Source: Rhodobacterales bacterium UBA3077
GTDB lineage: Bacteria; Pseudomonadota; Alphaproteobacteria; Rhodobacterales; Rhodobacteraceae
Direction of reading: 5' to 3'
NCBI GenBank assembly: GCA_002366685.1
Contig: DFBP01000030.1
Coordinates: forward strand, 1,670 to 23,285
Length of the DNA: 21,616 nt
Below the pieces are notes generated by a model. That model had not been told where the DNA came from, searched no databases, and saw only the letters and a program-made list of their open reading frames with translations. Positions 15,486 to 21,616 of the stretch are shown here, in pieces. The first letter of the stretch is position 1; each line of letters starts with the position of its first letter. A program made the translations under genes and the position numbers.

Positions 15486-16600
15486 TGTGAAACCCCGCGC
15501 CGACCGGGAACCCGTCCGGCTCTATGCAAAAGAAATAGAGCAATTATCATGCCCGTTGTTGCAGGTAAGTACATTACGAGAAAAAGGTCGCCATTGGCTT
15601 GTACAATTGATTTTGTCACACCGACCCCCGCCTGAACAAATAGACCGATTCCAATGGCCCCCATCACTCTTCCCGTAAACCCGCCGCGCCGAAACCCGCC
15701 CGCTAAAATTGCGCCGAGTGCTATAAAGGGAAGCACAAGTGCGCTAAGTGGCATCACAAGCTTGTGATTGGCCTCCGCAAGATAGTCACCACGGTCGAAC
15801 CGGTCAGATTCGAGCATTTCGGCATCCGGCCAGATAAGCTCGGGTACAAAGTGCTCAAAAGGGGTGCGAACGCGTACCATCGGAGCGGAGATTAAAGCGC
15901 TGAAGTCATATGAGAACTGATCAAAGTGTACGGTTGAAAGGCTGTCTGAATTTTGCGGCAATCGTTGGATGTTTCCGTCGATCATGACAATTCGAATGGA
16001 TTCGTCGTCCTGAACGAGCAGCGCTTTCCGGGCGTTATAAACAACAGGGTTTTCCTCGTCGCGTTGGTCGCTCAAAAACAGGCCAGCCATTTCACCTTGT
16101 TTGGAAGTGTCGCGGATAAAAAGGGTTAAGCCGTCAACCGGATGAATAAACTGCCCTTCCCGGATTAGCGTTTTTGCAAAGTCGGACCGAAAATCCGCCA
16201 AGCGCTGGCCGAGTTGGGTTTGGCTGGCAGGTACAAGATAGAGCGTGACAACGGCCATGATTGCGGCAACCAGCAAGCCAAACACCGCAACGGGGCGGGC
16301 CAGTGCCATCGGTGACTGGCCGGAGGTCATCATTACCACCAGTTCTGATTCACTATAAAGGTGGTTTAAAGCATAGAGCGCCGCAGCGAGCGCCGAAATA
16401 GGCAGCGCCACCATAAGCACGCGTGGAACAAGATAGCTGGTAATTTCAAGAAAAACCAACCCCGATTGCCGGCTCTCGATCACATTATCGATTAAAGGGA
16501 GCGCTTGCGCCAACAACAGAATCCCTGCAATCACCAGCGCGAAAAAGCCGAACGGCGCAAAGAGCTGGGAGAGGAAATATCTGTCGAGTCGGTTTAGCAT
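15482..16600 (-). CDS. lptF: LPS export permease subunit LptF
   Basis: Partner of LptG in the inner-membrane LPS extractor LptB2FGC. 372 residues, with the same six-helix layout. Helices lie at about 14-36, 50-72 and 97-120, the periplasmic jellyroll is in the middle, and C-terminal helices lie at about 280-300, 310-330 and 340-362. The family start LDRYFLSQLFAPFGFFAL and the coupling segment SESELVVMMTSGQSP (80-94) support LptF. It is the first gene of the minus-strand operon, and AAGG sits six bases or so before the ATG at 16600. It diverges from pepA across 112 bases that must hold both promoters. Confidence 0.93.
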   Translation of the reverse strand: MLNRLDRYFLSQLFAPFGFFALVIAGILLLAQALPLIDNVIESRQSGLVFLEITSYLVPRVLMVALPISALAAALYALNHLYSESELVVMMTSGQSPMALARPVAVFGLLVAAIMAVVTLYLVPASQTQLGQRLADFRSDFAKTLIREGQFIHPVDGLTLFIRDTSKQGEMAGLFLSDQRDEENPVVYNARKALLVQDDESIRIVMIDGNIQRLPQNSDSLSTVHFDQFSYDFSALISAPMVRVRTPFEHFVPELIWPDAEMLESDRFDRGDYLAEANHKLVMPLSALVLPFIALGAILAGGFRRGGFTGRVMGAIGIGLFVQAGVGVTKSIVQANGDLFLVMYLPATTGMIIALFLLHRAGRVPGRRGVSQ

Positions 16601-16623
16601 AGTTCGCCTTGGTTATCCTCCCC

Positions 16624-16643
16624 CTGCCTATTGGCTCAGGCAG
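16624..16643. repeat. Small inverted repeat between lptF and pepA
   Basis: CTGCCT and AGGCAG are perfect inverted copies around an eight-base loop (ATTGGCTC). It lies about 20 bases upstream of lptF and 70 upstream of pepA, in the divergent promoter gap. It could be an operator or chance. I could not name a convincing -35/-10 pair in the gap. Confidence 0.3.
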
Positions 16644-16712
16644 AACTGGTCAAGGGAGTGGCGAGGCGATAGGGTCAAGTCAAACAGATTCTATTTCTAT
16701 AGCGAGGAAAAA

Positions 16713-18176
16713 ATGAGCCAGCCATTGCGCGTAGCCTTTACCGAAACCGACACGGACTCCATTGCCGAAATCAGCGGCAAACTGGCCTTGATGATGGGGG
16801 CAGAGGGCAGCATGAACACGCTGACCCGAAAAGCCAACACCCTGATGCGCGGCGCGTTGAAAAGGCTGGCTGGGAGCGAAGCATGGGAAAAAACGCCTGA
16901 AGGAAAGGGCATTGTGATCAACGTGCCCGAACGCATGGCGGCAACCTCTATACTGGTTGTTAAAACGCCAAAATCCCCCAGTAAGTTGCTTGCACGAAAA
17001 ATCGGCGCCGAGATCGCGGTGTTTGCGGGGGCCGAAACTGTAACTCCGCTATTGGCCACACAAAACAAAGCAGCGGAGGTGGTCAATGGCCTTGTTTTAA
17101 GGGCTTATGCTTTCACTAAGCACAAATCGGCCCCAAAAGAGCGGGCTGATTCAATTTCAGTAATGGTCAATGACCCCAGCGCTATCGAGGCACAATTTGG
17201 ACCGCTGGCTGCGGTGGCCGAAGGTGTGTTTTTCACCCGTGATCTGGTCAACGAACCCGCCAATGTTCTGACAACCTCCGAATTTGCCAATAGGCTTGTC
17301 GCGCTCTCGCGCCTCGGGGTTAAAGTGGAAGTACTTGACGAACCTGAACTTGAAAAACTGGGTATGGGGAGCTTGCTTTGTGTAGGGCAGGGCTCGGAAA
17401 GTCCTTCCAAGGTTGTGGTTATGCAATGGCAAGGCGGGGGGGATGAAGCGCCCTTTGCGCTGGTCGGCAAAGGGGTTGTTTTTGATACTGGCGGGATTTC
17501 GCTCAAACCCCCCGCCGGAATGGAAGACATGACCATGGACATGGGCGGTGCAGGCGTTGTTTCCGGTGTGATGCACGCATTGGCGGCCCGAAAAGCAGCC
17601 GCCAATGTTGTGGGTCTGGTTGGATTGGTGGAAAATATGCCGGATGGCAAAGCAACCCGCCCCGGCGATGTTGTGACCTCCATGAAAGGCGACACGATCG
17701 AAGTGATTAACACTGACGCCGAGGGCCGCTTGGTTTTGGCGGATGTCCTTTGGTATGCGCAGGAGCGGTTTGCACCTGTCGGGATGATCAACCTCGCAAC
17801 CCTGACCGGCGCCACTATAGTGGCGCTCGGGCATGAAAACGCGGGTGTGTTTTCCAACAATGATAAATTGTGCAACGCTTTTTTGAGCGCAGCCGCAAAT
17901 GAAGGTGAAGGTGCTTGGCGCATGCCCCTTGGTAAACCCTATGACAAGCTGATTGATACGCCGATGGCCGATATGAAAAACACAGGCGGGCGCATGGCGG
18001 GCTCGGTTACGGCCGCGCAGTTCCTGCAACGCTTTGTAAAAGAAGAAACGCCGTGGATTCACCTTGATATTGCCGGTGTGGCCTCACCCGGGCCAACCGC
18101 GATGGCCCCAAAGGGCGCAACGGGCTGGGGGGTTCAGGCGTTGGACCGCTTGATCCGTGACACATTTGAAAGCTAA
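16713..18176 (+). CDS. pepA: Leucyl aminopeptidase (M17, PepA type)
   Basis: Cytosolic dimetal aminopeptidase that removes N-terminal residues from peptides. 487 residues, with a variable N-terminal domain (about 1-165) and an M17 catalytic domain. Metal and catalytic residues fit those of E. coli PepA with a constant offset of 17: K253 and D258 (GKGVVFDTGG), K265, D276 (MTMDMGG), and D335, E337, R339 in NTDAEGRLVLAD. The start at 16713 has a good GAGGAA site. E. coli PepA also acts as a DNA-binding accessory factor in Xer recombination; nothing here tests that. It leads a two-gene operon with holC, whose ATG lies three bases after its stop. The lptF-pepA-holC neighbourhood is conserved in many proteobacteria. 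Confidence 0.96.
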   Translation: MSQPLRVAFTETDTDSIAEISGKLALMMGAEGSMNTLTRKANTLMRGALKRLAGSEAWEKTPEGKGIVINVPERMAATSILVVKTPKSPSKLLARKIGAEIAVFAGAETVTPLLATQNKAAEVVNGLVLRAYAFTKHKSAPKERADSISVMVNDPSAIEAQFGPLAAVAEGVFFTRDLVNEPANVLTTSEFANRLVALSRLGVKVEVLDEPELEKLGMGSLLCVGQGSESPSKVVVMQWQGGGDEAPFALVGKGVVFDTGGISLKPPAGMEDMTMDMGGAGVVSGVMHALAARKAAANVVGLVGLVENMPDGKATRPGDVVTSMKGDTIEVINTDAEGRLVLADVLWYAQERFAPVGMINLATLTGATIVALGHENAGVFSNNDKLCNAFLSAAANEGEGAWRMPLGKPYDKLIDTPMADMKNTGGRMAGSVTAAQFLQRFVKEETPWIHLDIAGVASPGPTAMAPKGATGWGVQALDRLIRDTFES

Positions 18177-18179
18177 GAA

Positions 18180-18644
18180 ATGACGGAAGTCCGCTTCTAT
18201 CACCTGACGCAATCCCCGCTAGAGCAGACGTTGCCGGGGCTTCTGGCTACGTCGCTTTCGCGGGGATGGCGGGTGATCGTTCAGGGGGGTGACGACGCCC
18301 GACTCCGGTTTTTGGATTCCCACCTCTGGACCACGCCAGATGACAGTTTTTTACCCCATGGTTTGGAGGGCGATGGCAGCGCTCAACCCATTTGGCTAAC
18401 CACGTCAAGCGACAACCCGAATAAAGCGGGTGTGTTAATGCTGGTGGACGGCGCGCGTTCATCGACTGAGCGAATGAGCGAGTTTGATCTGGTAACTCTG
18501 TTTTTTGATGGTGCGGATCAGGCTGCACTGACAAAAGCGCGGGAAGATTGGGCGACCGTGGTGGCAGCAAATATACCGGCCGTGTATTGGGCGCAGGAAA
18601 ACGGAAGCTGGGTCCAGAAGGCAAAATCCGGCGGGAAAACCTGA
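18180..18644 (+). CDS. holC: DNA polymerase III chi subunit
   Basis: Chi joins psi and the clamp loader and contacts single-stranded DNA-binding protein, helping the replisome at the lagging strand. 154 residues, typical. The N-terminal FYHLTQSPLEQTLPGLLATSLSRGWRVIVQGGD and HLWTTPDDSFLPHG are clear family motifs. So is the FDLVTLFFDGAD strand near 100, followed by the C-terminal helix. It lies three bases after pepA with little Shine-Dalgarno, so it is probably coupled to it. A hairpin plus T-run follows 38 bases downstream. Many alphaproteobacteria have chi but no recognisable psi (holD); none is seen here. Confidence 0.94.
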   Translation: MTEVRFYHLTQSPLEQTLPGLLATSLSRGWRVIVQGGDDARLRFLDSHLWTTPDDSFLPHGLEGDGSAQPIWLTTSSDNPNKAGVLMLVDGARSSTERMSEFDLVTLFFDGADQAALTKAREDWATVVAANIPAVYWAQENGSWVQKAKSGGKT

Positions 18645-18682
18645 GCTGAAATAGCTTGATGTAATTTCCCCTGCCAATAAAG

Positions 18683-18749
18683 AGCGCACCGTTTAGGCGA
18701 AAAGCACAGGCAGAATCAGCATAACCCTGTTACGGTGCGCTTGTTTTTT
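18683..18749 (+). terminator. Long-loop intrinsic terminator after pepA-holC
   Basis: AGCGCACCGT (18683-18692) pairs perfectly with ACGGTGCGCT (18732-18741), followed by TGTTTTTT (18742-18749). The 39-base loop is longer than usual and can form an inner stem ACAGG/CCTGT (18706-18710 / 18726-18730). On the minus strand the same stem is followed only by CTTTATTG, so it mainly serves the plus-strand operon, though it may also slow readthrough from the usp gene. Confidence 0.72.
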
Positions 18750-18758
18750 CATCGAAAT

Positions 18759-19577
18759 CTAGTGCGAAAGCAGCACTGGAACCGTGGCTTTTTTAAGAAC
18801 GGTATCGGTAACACCGCCAAACAGATCTTCCGCTATTTTTGCGTGCTCGTAAGCCCCCATCACCAGCATTCCGGTTTTTTCTTCCTCTGCAACCTGCAAC
18901 ACGGTTTTGGCGATTTTTCTGGCCTTACGGGTGATCAGTTTTACCGCAAATCCGTGACGCTCAAGGTTGCTAACCGCCGGAAGCGCACTGGCCTCGGCCT
19001 TTTCGGCTTTCCCGACACAGAGCACAGATATTTCGCTCTCGGCCTTAAGCAAATGAATGGCGTCACTCATCGCCCGTGAGGCCGCCCGCTTTCCGTCCCA
19101 GGCAAGAAGCACACGATCATTGTATGCGGTGGGGTCGTAACCAAAGGGCACGACCACAACAGGCTTACCGCTGTTCCGTGCAACGACATCTGCATGTACT
19201 TCCATATGTTGAAAGTCGGAGCGTTTCTCTTGGGTGCCCATAACAATAAGGTCATAACCAAGCGCAACTTCCATCAACATTTCGTCGGCTTCGCCGTAAA
19301 CATCCAGAAAGTGTGTCATGTTCGCGGGGTATCCGGAAGTGGTTTCCAAAAAGGCTTTACGCACTTCATCCCTGTGGGCTTTATCCGCTTCTTCCAGCTG
19401 ATCCATTGCGGCTTGTGGTACATGCCCGCCATAGGCATAGAGCAAATTAGGCAGGCCATGAGCCAGCACACCGGTCAGGTGCGCGCCATATCGTTCAGCC
19501 ATAACCAGCGCTGTTTTCAGCGCGCCTTGCGCCTGAGGGCTACCATTATATGCAACAAGTATATTTTTGATGGTCAT
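18759..19577 (-). CDS. Two-domain universal stress protein
   Basis: A cytoplasmic tandem UspA protein of about 272 residues. Domain 1 (about 1-140) starts MTIKNILVAYNGSPQAQGAL and contains YDLIVMGTQ and PVVVVPFG. Domain 2 (about 148-272) starts VLLAWDGKRAASRAM and ends GMLVMGAYEHAKIAEDLFGGVTDTVLKKATVPVLLSH. The second domain resembles the ATP-binding UspA subclass (G-x2-G-near-x-hydrophobic pattern), but ATP binding is inferred. The ATG at 19577 is preferred because it gives the family start and has GGAG nine bases upstream. An ATG at 19592 with AAGG in front is also plausible and adds five residues. A strong FNR-type promoter precedes it, so expression probably rises at low oxygen. Confidence 0.92.
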   Translation of the reverse strand: MTIKNILVAYNGSPQAQGALKTALVMAERYGAHLTGVLAHGLPNLLYAYGGHVPQAAMDQLEEADKAHRDEVRKAFLETTSGYPANMTHFLDVYGEADEMLMEVALGYDLIVMGTQEKRSDFQHMEVHADVVARNSGKPVVVVPFGYDPTAYNDRVLLAWDGKRAASRAMSDAIHLLKAESEISVLCVGKAEKAEASALPAVSNLERHGFAVKLITRKARKIAKTVLQVAEEEKTGMLVMGAYEHAKIAEDLFGGVTDTVLKKATVPVLLSH

Positions 19578-19604
19578 TGGTCCGTTCTCCATAAGTTAAC
19601 CTTA

Positions 19605-19653
19605 CGGTGGCATTATAGGAATCGCGCAGGACTCATGCCTTGATCTAAATCAG
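19605..19653 (-). promoter_or_regulatory. FNR-type class II promoter of the universal stress gene
   Basis: Forward positions 19640-19653 read TTGAT-CTAA-ATCAG, nine of ten matches to the FNR/FnrL consensus TTGAT-N4-ATCAA. On the minus strand a perfect TATAAT lies at 19617-19612, so the predicted start is about 19605. The box centre (19646.5) is then exactly -41.5, the class II geometry. The box overlaps the stop codon of the upstream protease gene. I infer activation at low oxygen; a Dnr/NnrR-type regulator could use a similar site. Confidence 0.75.
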
Positions 19654-20240
19654 CGTGTCAAAGTCATGGTTGAGCCGGCGATTTCGATTTTTCTGTAACG
19701 GCCAAGATAACGCATTCCGAGCAATGATGTTTCCAATTCACCGCTGTTGACTGAAGCGCGTATATTGCGGTCACTAAAGCGCCCTAATACGATCTTGTCG
19801 AGGTTGACCCTGGCTATTGGAACCACGCCGTTTGCGGTGCTTGCCCGACCGGAGTAATTCAGCTCGTTCATGTTGAAGCCGAGCGATTCAGCGTCGGCTT
19901 CGTTTAACACAATATCTGTGGCGCCGGTATCAATCACAAAGTCGATCTTCTTGCCGTTGACTTCGAGTTCGGCATAAAAATGGCCGTCGCGCGCACGGTT
20001 GAAGCTGACAGTACCGAGTTCAAGGATCACTGGTCGCTCGGGGTAGAGCGAAGCCTCGATCTGATCTCTCAGGCCGTAAGCGCCGACCATTCCGACAAAG
20101 ATAAGCCCCCAAATCGCAACATGTTGCAATGTTTTGTTGATCTGCCCACGGCTGGAAACGATCATCGAGCCGCCAACCACGAGCAACAACAATACCAAAT
20201 AGGTTAAAACCGCGTAGTCGTCGCCCGTGAGATCTCGCAT
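19650..20240 (-). CDS. Membrane-anchored retropepsin-like aspartic protease (TIGR02281-type)
   Basis: A 196-residue protein with two N-terminal transmembrane helices (about 9-29 and 41-57), a short linker and a soluble retropepsin-like domain of clan AA. The catalytic motif is D104-T-G-A-T108 (FVIDTGATDIVLN). The family C-terminus LLGMRYLGRYRKIEIAGSTMTL is present. Such proteins carry one active-site Asp and should work as dimers. The substrate is unknown, and the domain probably faces the periplasm (inferred). The ATG at 20240 directly follows the marC stop codon (TAG-ATG), so it is likely co-transcribed and coupled. Its last codons hold part of the FNR-type site of the usp gene. Confidence 0.88.
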   Translation of the reverse strand: MRDLTGDDYAVLTYLVLLLLVVGGSMIVSSRGQINKTLQHVAIWGLIFVGMVGAYGLRDQIEASLYPERPVILELGTVSFNRARDGHFYAELEVNGKKIDFVIDTGATDIVLNEADAESLGFNMNELNYSGRASTANGVVPIARVNLDKIVLGRFSDRNIRASVNSGELETSLLGMRYLGRYRKIEIAGSTMTLTR

Positions 20241-20852
20241 CTAGACCCCGGTACCGATATCGCGAATGCCATCTATTACAAATTGGACAGAAAGCGCCGC
20301 AAGGAACATGCCCAGCAATCGGCTCACGAGGATGATCCCTGTGTGCCCGAGCAATCGCTCAATCAGTCCGCTCAACATGAACAAAATAAAGACCAGAAGA
20401 ACAACCGCAGCCATAACACCAAAGACCATTGCCTGACCGGCAAGATCGCTCTGCTGGCCTGTCAGCAAAATCATTGTTGTCATTGCGCCGGGCCCGGCGA
20501 TCAACGGCATCGCCAGTGGAAAGACAGACGGGTCCGGCGCAGGTTCCGCCTGATTTTCCCGGCGTTGGGTCCGCTTTTCAAACAGCATTTCAATAGCGGT
20601 TAAAAATAATAGCAGGCCGCCCGATATCCGAAACGCGGGCATTCCGATGCCGATTACAGAGAGCACAGCCTCCCCGGCAAAACCAAAAATCGCCAAAATA
20701 GTGAAGCCAACGAGACATGCACGGATCGCAATTCCACGGCGCTCGGCTTTGGTGTTGTTTTGGGTAACAGCCACAAAAAGCGGCGCAAGCCCGATTGGGT
20801 CCACGATCACAAACATTGCTACAAAAGCGGTTATGGCGAGATCAAGTTCCAC
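20241..20852 (-). CDS. MarC family integral membrane protein
   Basis: A 203-residue inner-membrane protein with about six hydrophobic helices. The N-terminal MELDLAITAFVAMFVIVDPIGLAPLFVAVT is the classic MarC/UPF0056 start. PLAMPLIAGPGAMTTMILL near 112-130 is the other family signature. Despite the name, no role in multiple antibiotic resistance has held up for E. coli MarC, and function is unknown. The charged loop near 90-110 (EKRTQRRENQAEPAPDP) is probably cytoplasmic. The start is a GTG at 20852 with a weak upstream site. The protease gene follows with no spacer, and the ABC-F gene ends 44 bases upstream, so the three may form one transcript. Confidence 0.92.
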   Translation of the reverse strand: MELDLAITAFVAMFVIVDPIGLAPLFVAVTQNNTKAERRGIAIRACLVGFTILAIFGFAGEAVLSVIGIGMPAFRISGGLLLFLTAIEMLFEKRTQRRENQAEPAPDPSVFPLAMPLIAGPGAMTTMILLTGQQSDLAGQAMVFGVMAAVVLLVFILFMLSGLIERLLGHTGIILVSRLLGMFLAALSVQFVIDGIRDIGTGV

Positions 20853-20896
20853 AGGCGGCGTTTTTCCATTCAGCGGTTAACGGTTAGTCGAGCGGT

Positions 20897-21616
20897 TTAC
20901 CTTTTAGATTTTTCGAGCTGCTCAAGAGCATTCATCCACATGCTTTCCGCGCGTTCAAGCCCTTTCATGACTTCTTTGCGTTTTTTGGTCCACTTGTCGA
21001 TCTCCTCAATATCGCCGCGCTCGTAAAGCGCTTTGTTGCCGAGACGGCGGTCGATGTTATCGCGCATCTCTTCGAGCTTGTTGACACGGGCCTCACATGT
21101 GGCAACCTCGGCCTTGAGCCGGGCATTTGGCTTGGCGCGGGGGGGTTGCTTAACCGGCTTTGCGGGCTTGTCTTTCTTGACCACATCTTTAGCCGAACCG
21201 CCACGCTCGGAGAGCAGCATACGCCGATAAGCGTCCATATCTTCGGTGTAGGGCTTTACGCTGCCGTCTTTCACCAGCCAGAGCCGGTCTGCCACCAGCT
21301 CCACCAACGAGCTGTCGTGGCTTACCAAAATCACCGCGCCGTTATAGGCGGTGAGCGCCTGTACGAGCGCCTCACGGGACTGGATATCAAGGTGGTTGGT
21401 GGGCTCATCTAGAATGATCAGATGCGGCGCTTCCAGCGTGGCCAACAGCATGGAAAGCCGGGCCTTTTGCCCGCCTGAAAGCTTGGCCACCACGGTTTCA
21501 ACCGCTTCGGGGCCCAAGCCACCAGCCGCCAACCGACCGCGAATTTTCGCCGGAGTCTCGGTTGGCCGCTCGCGCATCAGGTGTTGAATCGGGGTTTCGT
21601 CCAGATAGAGCTCATC
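20897..21616 (-). CDS. ABC-F ATPase, C-terminal part (cut by window edge)
   Basis: The second half of a soluble ABC-F protein, a family that acts on ribosomes and translation. The frame is open to the right edge, reading DELYLDETPIQHLMRERP, so the N-terminal ATP-binding domain lies outside the window. Visible are the signature LSGGQKARLSM, Walker B LIILDEPTNHLD with the catalytic Glu, and the switch His (ILVSHDSSL). A KPYTEDMDAYRRMLL segment and a charged C-terminal coiled coil of about 75 residues (LKAEVATCEARVNKLEEMRDNIDRRL...) follow. The in-frame ATG at 21577 is internal, not the start. The coiled coil fits the YheS/Uup-like groups, but I cannot assign the subfamily. It is upstream of marC on the same strand. 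Confidence 0.93.
   Translation of the reverse strand, partial: DELYLDETPIQHLMRERPTETPAKIRGRLAAGGLGPEAVETVVAKLSGGQKARLSMLLATLEAPHLIILDEPTNHLDIQSREALVQALTAYNGAVILVSHDSSLVELVADRLWLVKDGSVKPYTEDMDAYRRMLLSERGGSAKDVVKKDKPAKPVKQPPRAKPNARLKAEVATCEARVNKLEEMRDNIDRRLGNKALYERGDIEEIDKWTKKRKEVMKGLERAESMWMNALEQLEKSKR

Noticed and set aside
17105..18062. Long antisense frames (up to 301 residues) opposite pepA
   Set aside because: They are shadows of the strongly supported pepA gene, with low-complexity translations, no family motifs and no upstream ribosome sites.
1..21616. CRISPR arrays, insertion sequences, prophage or defence genes
   Set aside because: I saw no regular repeat-spacer pattern, transposase, integrase, phage or nuclease-type genes. 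Apart from the left-edge fragment, the CDSs belong to core or widely conserved families.

Overview
The window looks like a chromosomal housekeeping segment from an alphaproteobacterium, most probably of the order Rhodobacterales. The protein sequences support this: 5-aminolevulinate synthase, IspG and the two-domain universal stress protein read like the Rhodobacteraceae versions, and the gene makes heme by the C4 (glycine + succinyl-CoA) route typical of alphaproteobacteria. The alphaproteobacterial family DUF4167 follows prmC. Base composition is moderate by eye, lower than in the classic high-GC Rhodobacter species. I see no phage, insertion sequence, CRISPR array, tRNA, rRNA or clear sign of recent transfer.

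Layout. (1) 1-305: the 3' end of an unrecognised gene. (2) 331-3023, minus strand: tsaE-tsaB-tsaC-tsaD, a compact operon with every dedicated protein for the tRNA modification t6A37. (3) 3267-10121, plus strand: hemA, then rodZ-like, ispG, a DUF1499 gene, prfA, prmC and a DUF4167 gene. rodZ-ispG is an old synteny shared with E. coli, and prfA/prmC encode release factor 1 and its methyltransferase. (4) 10133-16600, minus strand, transcribed in the order lptF-lptG-lptD-surA-rsmA: the inner-membrane permease of LPS export, the outer-membrane LPS translocon, the periplasmic chaperone that helps LptD fold, and the 16S rRNA dimethyltransferase. The pdxA gene that often sits between surA and rsmA is absent. 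(5) 16713-18644, plus strand: pepA-holC, ended by a long-loop intrinsic terminator. (6) 18759-21616, minus strand: an ABC-F ATPase cut by the window edge, marC, a membrane-anchored retropepsin-like protease and a universal stress protein. The last gene has what looks like its own FNR-type promoter, with the box at -41.5 relative to the start predicted from a perfect TATAAT.

Genes are tightly packed. Four-base ATGA stop/start overlaps occur at tsaE/tsaB, tsaC/tsaD, prfA/prmC, lptF/lptG and surA/rsmA, which suggests translational coupling. I found no new defence, mobile or biosynthetic system. The points most worth checking are the complete t6A operon with its divergent TsaB, the missing pdxA, and the FNR-type promoter of the stress gene.
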